Part shown: in pieces, positions 44,079 through 54,420 of the stretch
Numbering within the stretch: the stretch's first letter is position 1
Layout of the letters: each line of letters starts with the position of its first letter
Source of the DNA: Chryseobacterium viscerum
GTDB lineage: Bacteria > Bacteroidota > Bacteroidia > Flavobacteriales > Weeksellaceae
Assembly (NCBI RefSeq): GCF_002899945.2
Contig: NZ_PPEG02000003.1
Span: 372,001-436,000 of the forward strand
Direction: 5' to 3'
Length of the DNA: 64,000 nt
Translations under genes and position numbers: made by a program
Notes under the pieces: generated by a model
What the model saw: only the letters and a program-made list of their open reading frames with translations
Databases searched by the model: none
What the model was told of the DNA's origin: nothing

Positions 44079-45074
44079 ATGAAGCTGAAATTAGGGATCT
44101 TAGACCAGTCACCTGTAACAATGGGTGATACTGCCGCATCTGCATTGACCAACAGTATCCATCTTGCCTTATTGGCTGAAGAGACAGGGTTTCACAGCAT
44201 CATGTATTCTGAACATCATGGAGTAGAAGCCTATGGAAGCTCCAGTCCTGAACTTTTAGCAGCTATTATTCTGAGCAAAACAAACCGCATCAAAATAGGA
44301 ACAGCCGGAATTATGATGAGAAACTATTCGGCTTATAAAATTGCAGAATGGGCCAAGTTGCTGTCAACTGTATATCCCGAACGTTTTATTCTCGGATTGG
44401 GAAAAGCTCCCGGTGGATTAAAAGATGCTGTCATGGCTTTGAATAATCATAAACCTGTCATCCTGTCTAATATGGAAACAAAACTGGAAGAGATCATTCA
44501 GTTCATCAGGGATGAAAAAGGAGTATACGAAGGTCTGATTGCACAGCCCACGCATGTACAGCATATTCCTGAAATTATGTGGCTGGGATCAGGAATGACT
44601 TCTGCTAAAGAAGCTGCAAAACATGGGATAGGATATTCTTTTGCTGCCTTTATGAACAGTGAAAACGGAATGGAAAATACAGAGGCTTATCTCAGAGAAT
44701 TCGATGGAAGCCAGTACTTTCCCAAACCTTCTTTGCAGGTTGCAGTGGCTGTATCGGTAGCAGACAGTATTGAAGAAGCCAGACGGAATGCGTATGGGAT
44801 GGCCTATCAGTTTTTACAATCCCACCAGCTAGCCAGCCCGAATGCTGTTCTTTCTTCTGAAGCTATAGAACAAAAGATATTGGGAACTGAAGATGAAGAA
44901 GAGTTTTTTACAATTTTAGACAGAATTATAATAGAAACACCACAATCTGTTGATCAGAAATTACAGGAGGTTTCTGAGAAATACAATACGGACGATCTGC
45001 TTATATTGTGCAATATGCACCGGGAGAAAGATCGTATCTATACCTATAAAAGTATCATTAAAAATAATAAATAA
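44079..45074 (+). CDS. Luciferase-like (LLM) flavin-dependent oxidoreductase
   Basis: 331 residues. LLM class markers: LGILDQSPVTMG at the start, SIMYSEHHGVEAYG, SPELLAAIILSKTNRIKIG and MWLGSGMTSAKEAAKHG. These enzymes use reduced FMN and O2 on aldehydes, alkanes or sulfur compounds. It is 68 bases after the HxlR regulator gene, and the direct repeat before that gene may regulate both. Confidence 0.88.
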   Translation: MKLKLGILDQSPVTMGDTAASALTNSIHLALLAEETGFHSIMYSEHHGVEAYGSSSPELLAAIILSKTNRIKIGTAGIMMRNYSAYKIAEWAKLLSTVYPERFILGLGKAPGGLKDAVMALNNHKPVILSNMETKLEEIIQFIRDEKGVYEGLIAQPTHVQHIPEIMWLGSGMTSAKEAAKHGIGYSFAAFMNSENGMENTEAYLREFDGSQYFPKPSLQVAVAVSVADSIEEARRNAYGMAYQFLQSHQLASPNAVLSSEAIEQKILGTEDEEEFFTILDRIIIETPQSVDQKLQEVSEKYNTDDLLILCNMHREKDRIYTYKSIIKNNK

Positions 45075-45135
45075 CCCCGCAGAATATTTGAAGTTTCTGT
45101 TGTACGAAGGGTTATTTTAAAAAATAAATTTGCCT

Positions 45136-45696
45136 ATGAAGCAGGAAAATTTAATGTTATATATCATTACAGGTGGTCCCGGAGCGGGAAAAACAACCTT
45201 ACTGGATGAATTCAATAGAAACGGACTGACCGCTGTTCCCGAAGAAGGCAGGAAAATCATAAAAGAACAGATCCATTCCGGTGGAGAAGGACTTCCATGG
45301 CTGGATGAGGAACTTTTTGCCCATCTGATGTTTGAAGAGTCTGTAAAAAATTACCAAAAAATAACTCAGACCACCCATCCGAAACCTATTTTCTTTGACC
45401 GTGGGATATTGGATACGCTGGGATATATGAGGCTTGAAAATATTCCCATTCCGGAATCAATGGAATCAAAAGCCAGAGAAATGGTTTATAATAAAACTGT
45501 ATTCATTCTTCCACCATGGAAAGAGATTTATGAAAATGATCCTGAAAGAAAACAAACCTTTGAAAAAGCAATACTTACCTTTGAATGTATGAAAGAAATT
45601 TATCAGGAATATGATTACCGTCTCATAGAAGTCCCGAAAGCTACAGTTGAAAACAGAGCACGCTTCATCCTTGATATTATTTCATATAATAATTAG
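45136..45696 (+). CDS. AAA_28-type P-loop ATPase
   Basis: 186 residues from the ATG at 45136 (a TTG at 45130 is possible). P-loop ITGGPGAGKTTLLDEF, then PIFFDRGILDTLGY with the catalytic Asp, and an IIKEQ/LPWLDEELFAHLM region typical of AAA_28 NTPases. Substrate uncertain; a kinase-like role on a nucleotide or cofactor has been suggested for relatives. The next ORF starts 52 bases later. Confidence 0.82.
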   Translation: MKQENLMLYIITGGPGAGKTTLLDEFNRNGLTAVPEEGRKIIKEQIHSGGEGLPWLDEELFAHLMFEESVKNYQKITQTTHPKPIFFDRGILDTLGYMRLENIPIPESMESKAREMVYNKTVFILPPWKEIYENDPERKQTFEKAILTFECMKEIYQEYDYRLIEVPKATVENRARFILDIISYNN

Positions 45697-45748
45697 ATTA
45701 ATGATCTCATCATCTATAATCTATCAATTATCATTCATCATTTATAAT

Positions 45749-46312
45749 ATGAACCATCTTCCTTTTGAAAAAGAGCTGATCGAGCTCGCTGACAAAGATC
45801 TGTCTGTCAGAGAAAAGCTGCTAAAAGCAGGAGAATTATCTGGAGGGTATCATCCTGAAATGGAAAATGTCCACAAAGCCAATGCAAAACGGCTTAGGGA
45901 AATTATAACCGAAATCGGTTATCCCACCGTTTCAAAAGTAGGCAAAGAAGCAAGTGATGCCGCCTGGCTGATCATCCAGCATGCTATTGGTGAGCCGGAA
46001 TTTATGAAAGAATGTTATACCATGATGGAGAATGAGAGTAATGATATTAATCCAATCAATAAAGCTTATTTATACGACCGGATTCGGTTTTTTCAAAGTA
46101 AGCCGCAAAGATATGGGACACAATTGACGGCTGAAGGAATGATCTATCCTGTAGAAAATAAAGAAGCCTTAAATAAAGAACGTAAAAAGGCAAATCTGCC
46201 AGAATTATCTCAAGAGGAAATCAATAAAATTCCGGAACCTGAAGAGATTCCGGAAATAGAGAGTAAAGATGCTGAGTATACGGTCTGGAGGAAAAAAGTA
46301 GGGTGGATTTAG
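45749..46312 (+). CDS. DUF6624 family protein
   Basis: 187 residues from the ATG at 45749; the frame is open from 45647 but the first 34 codons overlap the ATPase gene and look unstructured. WLIIQHAIGEPEFM is the family-type motif, and a proline/glutamate-rich tail (SQEEINKIPEPEEIPEIE) ends in WRKKVGWI. Function unknown. Confidence 0.75.
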   Translation: MNHLPFEKELIELADKDLSVREKLLKAGELSGGYHPEMENVHKANAKRLREIITEIGYPTVSKVGKEASDAAWLIIQHAIGEPEFMKECYTMMENESNDINPINKAYLYDRIRFFQSKPQRYGTQLTAEGMIYPVENKEALNKERKKANLPELSQEEINKIPEPEEIPEIESKDAEYTVWRKKVGWI

Positions 46313-46333
46313 AATCTTTTTCAGTCTTCCTAA

Positions 46334-46672
46334 TTAATTTTTTAAAACTTCACGCACTTCAATATTCCCTCCGATTTTGAAAATAGGGTTTCCTTTAGCC
46401 ATTTCTACCGCTTCATCAATGGATTCTGCCCGTACAATAATATACCCGCTGATGAACTCCTTGATCTCGGTATAAGGACCATCTGTTACAATATTATCCG
46501 GTTTTACTGTTTTTGCAGTTCCCGGAGCAGGTAAAAGAGTATTTCCTTTATCTACCAGTTTGTTTTGAGCAGCGATACTTCCCAGCCAATTCATACGTTC
46601 CTGGATCTGTTCCGGAGAAGGTTTAAAATCAGAAATATCTTTCAGTCTGAAGATCAATGCAAATTCTTTCAT
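46334..46672 (-). CDS. YCII-related domain protein
   Basis: 112 residues with the DGPYTEIKEFISGYIIV motif and a SIDEAVEMAKGNPIF stretch, the usual core of the YCII/DGPF family. Related domains occur near sigma factors and in small oxidoreductase-like proteins, but activity here is unknown. Single gene, convergent with the DUF6624 gene. Confidence 0.85.
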   Translation of the reverse strand: MKEFALIFRLKDISDFKPSPEQIQERMNWLGSIAAQNKLVDKGNTLLPAPGTAKTVKPDNIVTDGPYTEIKEFISGYIIVRAESIDEAVEMAKGNPIFKIGGNIEVREVLKN

Positions 46673-46785
46673 GTTTAAATTCTTTTTATAATGACGAGTA
46701 AGACTCCACGATAGGGACAGAATTCTAATTTTATTTTAAATCTATAATTCTTTTAGGTGTTTAATCCGTGACTATGATCAAAAAT

Positions 46786-47922
46786 TTATTTTAAAACCGG
46801 AATTCTTCCTGTCGCATAAGCGATCTGCTCCTTTTCCTTTTCCAGATCCGGATTGTTTTTAAGATACATCTGATAATAGGTGACTGCATTTTTGGGTTGC
46901 TTCAAATTAAGATCATACAGAAGCCCCAGGCGGTAATAAATAATATTGCTGGCACCAAAAGTCAGCCCTCTTTTATAAGCCGTCACCGCATCATTATATT
47001 GATTTTTCGCTTCATAAATACCCGCCAGTGCTGCATAATAAAGAGTCGTATGATCCGAAATAGCTTCATCAATAGTTTTTTGCGCATAGATGGCGGCATT
47101 GTTATAATCTTTCAGTTCACGGTAGCTTAATGCCATGAAATATAATGTACCTTCATTTTGCACCCCCATATCTTCCAGCGTTTTATAAAGACTGATGCAC
47201 TTTTGATAATCCTTTACATAAAAGTAAGCTTGTCCCATATCGTTCATCACATTTACATCTGCATGGTTTTTTAGGAGTTTTTCACCAATTTCAATTACTT
47301 CCGGATACTTGGACAGCTGATTGGCAATCGGTAATAAAGCCTGTTGTAAAGTAAAATTTTCTGTATCGGAAGCAATAGCAGTTTTTAATACATCATAAGC
47401 TGGTTTAAATTGCTTCAGACCGCTGTAGGTCAGTGAAAGATCATAGGCTACATCAGGATCTGTAATGTTCAGAATATTGGCTTTTTTCAGGTAATTAAGT
47501 TTGGATTCAGGGGTGTCTGCATAGGCTGCAAGCTGCTTATAAGCACTGAAATTGAGACTGTCCAGCTGGATGATCTGCTGAAGATATCCCTTGGCATTGG
47601 AGGCATTACCACGCCTGGAATTAATACTGGCCAGACTGAATAGAGTAGGCAGGTTATTCGGTTGGATGGTATTGATTTTCTGATAATTTTTTTCTGCTTC
47701 CGGCAGTTTTCCTGCCATCATATTACAGTATGCTATTTGCGAAAGGGCTTTTATATCCTGTGTGTCTCCGGGATATATGTTCTGAAGATATTGGGCAGCA
47801 TCGGCATAACGTTGTGTCTCATAATATTCAAGAAGCTTTTCACTATCAATTTTTGCAGATTGAGCTGTGATTTTGTTAAAGCCTAATAGAAATAGACACA
47901 AACAAATTCCTGTTTTCATCAT
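46786..47922 (-). CDS. Secreted tetratricopeptide-repeat protein
   Basis: 378 residues. Signal peptide about 1-20 (LGFNKITAQ). TPR-like helical repeats run from about residue 25 to 365 (for example QIAYCNMMAGKLPEAEKNYQ and SSINSRRGNASNAKGYLQQ-type units). Such periplasmic TPR proteins act as protein-binding scaffolds; the partner is unknown. Single gene. Confidence 0.82.
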   Translation of the reverse strand: MMKTGICLCLFLLGFNKITAQSAKIDSEKLLEYYETQRYADAAQYLQNIYPGDTQDIKALSQIAYCNMMAGKLPEAEKNYQKINTIQPNNLPTLFSLASINSRRGNASNAKGYLQQIIQLDSLNFSAYKQLAAYADTPESKLNYLKKANILNITDPDVAYDLSLTYSGLKQFKPAYDVLKTAIASDTENFTLQQALLPIANQLSKYPEVIEIGEKLLKNHADVNVMNDMGQAYFYVKDYQKCISLYKTLEDMGVQNEGTLYFMALSYRELKDYNNAAIYAQKTIDEAISDHTTLYYAALAGIYEAKNQYNDAVTAYKRGLTFGASNIIYYRLGLLYDLNLKQPKNAVTYYQMYLKNNPDLEKEKEQIAYATGRIPVLK

Positions 47923-48070
47923 GGTTATTTTTTAACTAAAATATTGGTTATTTAATAAGATTCCAAATTTTATAATCACTTATTGGGGATTTTATTAATT
48001 TTATGAATAATTTGTGTTGAAAATTGAAACATCACTTTATAAAAATACGATCAGATAAAACAAGACAGAT

Positions 48071-48574
48071 ATGGAAATAAGAACTGTAGAATCATTCCTG
48101 GATTATTATAAAAAGATAAGAGAAAGAACCCATCGTATTATTGAAGTGGTTCCTCCCGAGCATATCGATTTTTCCTATAAACCCGGAAAATTTACGATTG
48201 GTGACCAGATCAGACATATTGCTGCTATTGAGCGGTATATGTATGGGGAAACCATTTCCGGAAGGAAAAGTGCGTATCCGGGATGTGGAAAAGAGTTGGC
48301 TGACGGCTATGAAAATAGTGTTGCATTTTTCAATGAGATGCATACACAGACATTGGAAATTATCAACAGATTATCTGATGAAGATCTTACCCGTAAATGC
48401 TTAACTCCGGCTAACAACGAAATTTCAATATGGAAATGGCTTCGTGCCATGATAGAACATGAAATTCATCACAGAGCAGAATTATATATCTATCTGAATC
48501 TTCTGGATGTAAAAACACCTCAGATCTACGGATTTTCGGCAGAAGAAGTTCAGGAAATGAGTGTGAAATTATAG
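48071..48574 (+). CDS. DinB-family protein
   Basis: 167 residues, four-helix bundle. GDQIRHIAAIERYMYG supplies one His ligand and MIEHEIHHRAELYIYL the others, so the usual metal site is present. DinB-like proteins include thiol transferases that use bacillithiol or other thiols. No DNA damage signal is visible upstream. Single gene. Confidence 0.87.
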   Translation: MEIRTVESFLDYYKKIRERTHRIIEVVPPEHIDFSYKPGKFTIGDQIRHIAAIERYMYGETISGRKSAYPGCGKELADGYENSVAFFNEMHTQTLEIINRLSDEDLTRKCLTPANNEISIWKWLRAMIEHEIHHRAELYIYLNLLDVKTPQIYGFSAEEVQEMSVKL

Positions 48575-48648
48575 GATTAAAAGGAATCATTGAAGGCTGT
48601 TCAATCGGGTAAGGTTAATTTGTATATTAGCCCATTCAAAAAATAGTA

Positions 48649-50415
48649 ATGACCAGACCTTTCATCATTCCTTTAGTGCTGTTACTAAACAATGCTTATG
48701 CACAGACGCATTCAGAACTGAAACCGGGAGATACTTTAAAATATGCTCCACAATCTCATAAACCTTCATGGATTTCGGTGCAGTCCGAAGATGCAAATTT
48801 GGGGGTTGCCTTGTTCATGGATGGTAAAAAGTTGAAAGAACAGGATGATTCCAGAGGAATAAAAAGTGTTGAACGCTTATACTTTACCCCGGAAAAAGGG
48901 AAAAAATATGAGCTTAAAATCTGGGCTAAATCTTATGCTGAGAAAAGTAAAACGGCTAAAGTTTCCATTACTGAATCTAAAAATGTAGCTATTCTGGACG
49001 GGCAGTTCAGCCCTGACCAGTTTGTGGAAGACCTTAGAACATTCCGCTCTATCAGAGAAAAAGCCAACTCAGGGTTGTATGTTTACAGAACCAGAAAACA
49101 GATTGACAGTATGTATCAACAGGCTGAGATTGAAGCCCGAAACAGCAGGAATATTTTCGATTTTTATAAAGTTATTGCCAATGTTACCGGATTTGAAGGA
49201 AGCTGTCATAACTACACAGATCTGCCCAACCACGCCTCTTATTACCTCACACAAAAACCGGAATATTTACCCATTACACTGAAGAATATGGATGGCCGTC
49301 TGCTTCAGGATTCAAAAGACGTGGCATTGCCTTTAGGTGCCGAAATCCTTTCTGTCAACGGAGTTCCTGCGAAAGAAATGATTAGCCGTTTTTCAAAATA
49401 TTATTTTTCTGACGGCTATTCAATGCCTTACAAAGAAACGGCGGGTTTTGAGAGAGGAATGCTGGACAAGTTTTATATAGAATTCGGTACTCACAAAGAC
49501 TATATCATCAGCTATCAATGGAATGGAAATGTAAAAGAAGTTTCATTACCGGGAATCTCATTAGAAAAATTTAAAAAGCTTCAGGATTCAAGACATTCAT
49601 TAACTTTTGACAAAAAACTACTCTCCGAAAAATACAGTTTTACGAAAGAAGGAGATGGAATATATCGGTTATCTTTGAGGGGATTTGATTTTGCAACCGG
49701 AAAAGAAGATCCTGCTTATAAAAAATTTAGTGTTTTCCTTGATCAGATGATGGATACCCTGGAACGCGAGAAAATAAATAACCTTATTATTGATCTTAGA
49801 GGAAATACCGGAGGTACAGGAGCTTTGTATGAAAAGGTATTCACTTATCTTACAGAAAGACCTTTCCGTGACAGTCATTATGCTTATACTAATTTCAATG
49901 AGGTGCCTATGGAAGAGAAACTGATCATCACTTCTCTTTTTCTTTCCAATGGAGTACAGGATAAACATGGGCTGAATGCCTATCTGAAACAGCTTTATCC
50001 TAAAAATGTTCAAGGAAAATATTATTGGGCAGATGATAAAAATCCTTTAATTATGCCTAATGACAGGACATTTAAAGGGCAGCTTTATCTGCTGGTAGAC
50101 CAGCGTGTGGCTTCTGCGGCTTCACATCTTGCCTCATTGATTAAATCCTACACCAATGCAGTAGTAATCGGAAAAGAAACAGTAGGTGGGTATTACGAAC
50201 ATAACGGGCATCTTCCATTGGTATATCAACTTCCCAATACCGGCATCCAGACAGGATTTTCTATTGTTCATGTGATTCAGGATGCGCAGAATCTTTCGGA
50301 TCAGAAAAGAGGACAGGGTATTATACCACATATTAAAATTCAGCAGACCGATCAGGAGTTTCTGGATCAGACTGATGTTTATCTCAAAAAAGTCTCAGAG
50401 CTTAGAAAGCTGTAA
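48649..50415 (+). CDS. Secreted S41-type peptidase
   Basis: 588 residues. Signal peptide about 1-18 (NNAYAQ). After a beta-rich N-terminal part (15-120), a helical segment leads to the S41 core: INNLIIDLRGNTGGTGALYE, then the serine motif RVASAASHLASLIK with an IGKETVGGYYEHNG stretch. The PDZ region is reduced relative to the protease at 29.4 kb. Substrate unknown. A perfect terminator follows. Confidence 0.82.
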   Translation: MTRPFIIPLVLLLNNAYAQTHSELKPGDTLKYAPQSHKPSWISVQSEDANLGVALFMDGKKLKEQDDSRGIKSVERLYFTPEKGKKYELKIWAKSYAEKSKTAKVSITESKNVAILDGQFSPDQFVEDLRTFRSIREKANSGLYVYRTRKQIDSMYQQAEIEARNSRNIFDFYKVIANVTGFEGSCHNYTDLPNHASYYLTQKPEYLPITLKNMDGRLLQDSKDVALPLGAEILSVNGVPAKEMISRFSKYYFSDGYSMPYKETAGFERGMLDKFYIEFGTHKDYIISYQWNGNVKEVSLPGISLEKFKKLQDSRHSLTFDKKLLSEKYSFTKEGDGIYRLSLRGFDFATGKEDPAYKKFSVFLDQMMDTLEREKINNLIIDLRGNTGGTGALYEKVFTYLTERPFRDSHYAYTNFNEVPMEEKLIITSLFLSNGVQDKHGLNAYLKQLYPKNVQGKYYWADDKNPLIMPNDRTFKGQLYLLVDQRVASAASHLASLIKSYTNAVVIGKETVGGYYEHNGHLPLVYQLPNTGIQTGFSIVHVIQDAQNLSDQKRGQGIIPHIKIQQTDQEFLDQTDVYLKKVSELRKL

Positions 50416-50440
50416 AAAATCATTCATTGAAGTATTATAG

Positions 50441-50480
50441 ATAAAACCCTCTGAAAATTCATTATTTCAGAGGGTTTTAT
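50441..50480 (+). terminator. Perfect 16-bp terminator after the S41 gene
   Basis: ATAAAACCCTCTGAAA at 50441-50456 pairs exactly with TTTCAGAGGGTTTTAT at 50465-50480, with an 8-base loop and A/T tracts at both sides, so it can terminate either strand. Confidence 0.92.
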
Positions 50481-50675
50481 TGTTGCTGCAATTTAAAATA
50501 ATTTTGTATTATTTCCATTTTAAGTGATAAATATGATGTTTTTATTTATTAAAAATTGTTAAATATTAATCTGATATAGAGTTGTTTAATTATTATTTTT
50601 AATCATTTGCTTTAGAATTATTAATAAAAAGTCGTAGAACTACTACAAATTTTCAGATTAGCTTCCGAAAATTTT

Positions 50676-50703
50676 TTGAATAGCAATTACCGTTTTATCT
50701 TTG
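50676..50703 (+). promoter_or_regulatory. Predicted promoter of the vgrG operon with a long leader
   Basis: TTG at 50676-50678, 17 bases, TATCTTTG at 50696-50703. The transcript would start near 50710, leaving about 265 bases of leader before vgrG at 50975. The whole gap 50481-50974 is AT-rich and holds no gene; a short palindrome ATTCCGGAAT lies near 50780-50790. Confidence 0.6.
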
Positions 50704-50974
50704 TAATACCACCAATCAATTACAAAAGAAATTAATAATGATTAAAATTTGCATAGCATACCCATAAATTCAGAAGAAATTCCGGAATTCAACAGGGAGT
50801 AAAGTAGATACAATGTTCTGCTTTACCTTTTTACAATTACTATATACCCTGTTTTGACCTCAATATACGGATTTCATAGAATGGAATTCGGATAACGAAA
50901 GTGTATCTGATTTTTTCTCAGATATATTTTAGCCTTAAAAAATTTGACACCTAATCAATCAAAATATTATAATT

Positions 50975-53137
50975 ATGTTTCAGGACGATCATTCATCCAA
51001 AATGCCTGTTTCCAAAGATAAAATCCCAGCTGTAAATAATGTAAAAGAAACCCTGAAAGACCAGGCGGTAAGCAAAGCAGCCAAGGAAGTACAGGAAAAA
51101 TCCAGTGGAACCATTAAAAAAGCTACAGAAAAAATGGTTCAGGCTCAAGCCTATACAGGAATGGTTCAGAACGGTTCACAAATGTTTATGAATCAGGTCA
51201 AACAGCCTAATCCTCCCACATTGGTAGAAGACAAAGTATGGTCCAAACAACCGACTTCCGGAATTTACAATGCCAATACAATTCCCGGCAATCAGGTAGC
51301 AGGAATCAACCGTGTGATACAACTTGAAATAGTGATTGACGGAAAAGTAATCAAACATTTCAAGCATTTTCAATTAAAACAAAGCGCTGTAAAACATCAC
51401 GAATTTGATCTGATGCTGGCTCACGATACATTAGGAAGCTCAGAAAATCATAATCTGGAAGAAGCTCAGAATTTTCTTGGTAAAAGAATTACCGTAATTT
51501 TCAGATATAAAGATGTAGAAGACGGCCCCGAAAGAAACTTTGTAGGAGTGATTACTGAAGTAGGCTTCAGCCAGGAAAAAGGAAGTCTTGGAAATATTGT
51601 CCTTACGGGGTCAAGCCCCACAGTGTTATTAGATGCAGCTCCCCACATTCAAAGTTTTGGAGGAGCACAGGAGATCAGTCTGAACAGCATTGCAGATCAG
51701 GTGATCAAAGAAGGTCTGGGGCAGAATAGCTTTGACTTTAGAGTAGATGCTGCACACGGAAATATTTCTTACACTTCTCAATATGAAGAAACCCATTACA
51801 ACTATCTGGCAAGAATTGCGGAAGCCTATGGGGAACAGTTTTATTATGATGGTGAAGTTCTTCATTTCGGGAAACTTCCCCCTCAGGAAAAACCTGTAAA
51901 ACTGACTTATGGAAGCAGTGTAAGCGATGTTAAAATAAAGATGAAAGCGCAACACGTAAATCCTTCATTTTATGGATATAACAGCAGTAAAAATGAAAAA
52001 TTAACCGCTGGGAATTCAAAGATTAATCATACTTCGGATATTGCAAAACGAGCCTACGAAATTTCAGAGAAAACCTTTACAACTCCTTCGTTAAGAGTGG
52101 CTCCTATAAAAGCTGTGTCTTTTATGGATGTGGAAAATTCCCAGAAAGGAACAGCAGGAAGCAAAGCTTCTGAGGTATTCGTTATTTCAGGAATTACCAC
52201 AGTACCATTTCTTTATCCTGGCTGTATTGCTGATATTGAAATGCGAAAAGCCGAAAGCAGTGAGACCACCTATTTCACCAAGCTTATGATTATGGATATG
52301 TATCATGAGGTGGATGCCCGAGGATATTACACCGGAACATTTGAGGCCATAGCTTCCGATACGGGATTTATTCCCCGCCCGGAGTTTCACACACCGAAAG
52401 CAGATGCTCAGTTTGCAAAAGTAATTTCCAATACAGATCCTTTAAACCAGGGAAGAGTGAAAGTGCAATTTGATTGGCAAAATGGCTCTACTACAAGCGA
52501 ATATATCCGGGTAATGACTCCCGATGGTGGGGGAAGCGAGAAAGTGAGCAAAAATAGGGGATTCATGGCAATTCCGGAAGTGGGAGACCAGGTAGTGGTC
52601 AACTTTGCCCATCAGAATCCTGACCGTCCGTTTGTGATGGGAGGAATGTTTCATGGTGGCGTTGGCGGCGGTGGCGGAACCGGAAATAATATCAAAAGTC
52701 TAAGCAGTAAAAGTGGACATACCATGAGCCTGGATGATGCCGGGGGAATTACCGTAAGAGACAAAGATCAAAACTCCGTTTTTTTGGATGGAGCAGGAAA
52801 TATAACCATAGACAGTAAAATTTCCATTACTCTGAATTGTGGAAGCAGTTCTCTTTATATGGATAAAGATGGGAATATTCAGATCAAAGGAAAAGAAATA
52901 TTTGTGCAGGGAATCAATATCGGAGTCGGAGGAACATCGAGTATTGGAGTGGGTGTAGGACCTGAAGACGGTGATCCTACTTCAGGAATCGGAATCAAAT
53001 CAGATACACTGGATATCGGAACCAAAACCCTTTCCATGAGAGGTGATACAGAAGCCAATCTCAGCAGTGGAGGTAAAATAAATGTAGGTGGCGGAAGTGA
53101 GACAAATATTGTAAGTGGAACTGTAAAACTGAATTAA
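50975..53137 (+). CDS. vgrG: Type VI secretion VgrG spike protein
   Basis: 720 residues. A helical N-terminal extension (about 1-100, with KAAKEVQEKSSGTIKKATEK) precedes the gp27-like part, then a gp5-like OB domain (residues about 470-555: NTDPLNQGRVKVQFDWQ, EVGDQVVVNFAHQNPDRPFV) and a C-terminal beta-helix needle (GNITIDSKISITLNCGSSS). Gly-rich segments GGVGGGGGTGN precede the needle. VgrG tips the injected needle of T6SS; Bacteroidota carry the distinct T6SS(iii). No tube, sheath or baseplate genes are in the window, so this is a distant or orphan cargo locus. An apparently co-transcribed TPR gene and an RHS effector follow. Confidence 0.93.
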   Translation: MFQDDHSSKMPVSKDKIPAVNNVKETLKDQAVSKAAKEVQEKSSGTIKKATEKMVQAQAYTGMVQNGSQMFMNQVKQPNPPTLVEDKVWSKQPTSGIYNANTIPGNQVAGINRVIQLEIVIDGKVIKHFKHFQLKQSAVKHHEFDLMLAHDTLGSSENHNLEEAQNFLGKRITVIFRYKDVEDGPERNFVGVITEVGFSQEKGSLGNIVLTGSSPTVLLDAAPHIQSFGGAQEISLNSIADQVIKEGLGQNSFDFRVDAAHGNISYTSQYEETHYNYLARIAEAYGEQFYYDGEVLHFGKLPPQEKPVKLTYGSSVSDVKIKMKAQHVNPSFYGYNSSKNEKLTAGNSKINHTSDIAKRAYEISEKTFTTPSLRVAPIKAVSFMDVENSQKGTAGSKASEVFVISGITTVPFLYPGCIADIEMRKAESSETTYFTKLMIMDMYHEVDARGYYTGTFEAIASDTGFIPRPEFHTPKADAQFAKVISNTDPLNQGRVKVQFDWQNGSTTSEYIRVMTPDGGGSEKVSKNRGFMAIPEVGDQVVVNFAHQNPDRPFVMGGMFHGGVGGGGGTGNNIKSLSSKSGHTMSLDDAGGITVRDKDQNSVFLDGAGNITIDSKISITLNCGSSSLYMDKDGNIQIKGKEIFVQGINIGVGGTSSIGVGVGPEDGDPTSGIGIKSDTLDIGTKTLSMRGDTEANLSSGGKINVGGGSETNIVSGTVKLN

Positions 53138-53142
53138 CGCAG

Positions 53143-54402
53143 ATGAATCCGGTAGACTTGGAGTTGGTAAAATTAAAAAGGCAATGGCAGAAAGTAGTCT
53201 CAAAGAACGAGGAAAAACCCATGCTGATCTGTATAGGAGAAAAACATGAAACCGATCTTTTTGACGGATTTATCAAATCGAGACTTTCTGAAGATGAAGA
53301 AAGCGATGATGTTTTTTTGCTCCATTATCAGGAATTTAATGGGATGAATTCATTCGGGCAGACCTTACTGGACGAATGGACTGAGTTCTACGAAATGTTG
53401 AAAAAAAGCGAAGAAGATATTCCGCAATGGGATTTGAAAAATCCGGAAGAAAAATTTAAAACAGATGCCTATAAAGCATTTTATCCGCTGCTGGAACTCA
53501 AGAAAAACTTCCCCAATATTCAGCATTCAAAAATCTATCTCTACATCGCTCCACTGAGGATCAGCGATACTGAAGAGCTGTCTTTGTGGGTAAAAGAATG
53601 GTGCAGGATCTGTGAAACATCGGAAAATAAAGATATTACACTGGTCTGGGCCGAGCATCACACGCACAGAACATTATCACCAATTTCTTCTGCGCACAGT
53701 TTTAGAGTAGAAGTAGATATTCATCAGTTAATGCAGAATACCGCAGCTCATACCAACCGGAAAAAAAACAGTCCGGATACAGATTTTCAGCAGCAGATTC
53801 TTATTGCAAGTAATCATTTAAGCAAAGAAAGGTTCAAGGAAGCAGAACATGCGTTGAAAACAGCAGTGAAACTGGCTAAAGAGCAAAAGAACAAACAGGG
53901 GGAGATCTCTGCCTACTTTATGCTTACCCAGGCCTATACTGCAGACAAGAAAAAAGACAGAGCAGAAGATACGTATCAGATTATATTTGAAGAAATAGAA
54001 CCCGATTCCCCTTTGGAAATTCAGATGTATATGAATTATGGAAGCCATTTATTGAGTAATTCCAAAAAATCCAAAGCAGAAAAAATATTTGAAAAAGCTG
54101 CAGAAACAGCACAGAAGATAGGAGAATACGCTATGGCTATTGAATGTTATAGAATCATCGGAACGCTGAATGATACTGTTTTGACAAAAGATAAAATGAT
54201 CAGGTATTTTGAAAAATGCCTCGATATAGCAAAATTAATGGATCCTTCAGTGCGGGAACAAAGCAGTCTTCGTTTTGTGGCGTCAATGCTGATTCTCAAA
54301 TATGAAGGAGATCGTGATAAAAAACAAAAACTGGACAGCGAAATGAAGACTTATTTTGGTGATGATTGGAGAGTAAGTGTAGAAAGACCAAAAGCTGGGT
54401 AA
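53143..54402 (+). CDS. TPR protein between VgrG and RHS, candidate effector adaptor
   Basis: 419 residues. The N-terminal 200 residues are not assignable (MLICIGEKHETDLFDGF, EEHHTHR-like His run near WAEHHTHRT). Residues about 215-395 form TPR-like helical repeats (HLSKERFKEAEHALKTAVKL, then ISAYFMLTQAYTADKKKDRA). Starting 5 bases after vgrG and 18 bases before the RHS gene, it is placed like known T6SS adaptor/chaperones (Tap/DUF4123 or Eag-type), though it belongs to neither by eye. Effector loading onto VgrG is the best guess. Confidence 0.72.
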   Translation: MNPVDLELVKLKRQWQKVVSKNEEKPMLICIGEKHETDLFDGFIKSRLSEDEESDDVFLLHYQEFNGMNSFGQTLLDEWTEFYEMLKKSEEDIPQWDLKNPEEKFKTDAYKAFYPLLELKKNFPNIQHSKIYLYIAPLRISDTEELSLWVKEWCRICETSENKDITLVWAEHHTHRTLSPISSAHSFRVEVDIHQLMQNTAAHTNRKKNSPDTDFQQQILIASNHLSKERFKEAEHALKTAVKLAKEQKNKQGEISAYFMLTQAYTADKKKDRAEDTYQIIFEEIEPDSPLEIQMYMNYGSHLLSNSKKSKAEKIFEKAAETAQKIGEYAMAIECYRIIGTLNDTVLTKDKMIRYFEKCLDIAKLMDPSVREQSSLRFVASMLILKYEGDRDKKQKLDSEMKTYFGDDWRVSVERPKAG

Positions 54403-54420
54403 CCTCAAATTAAAAGAATC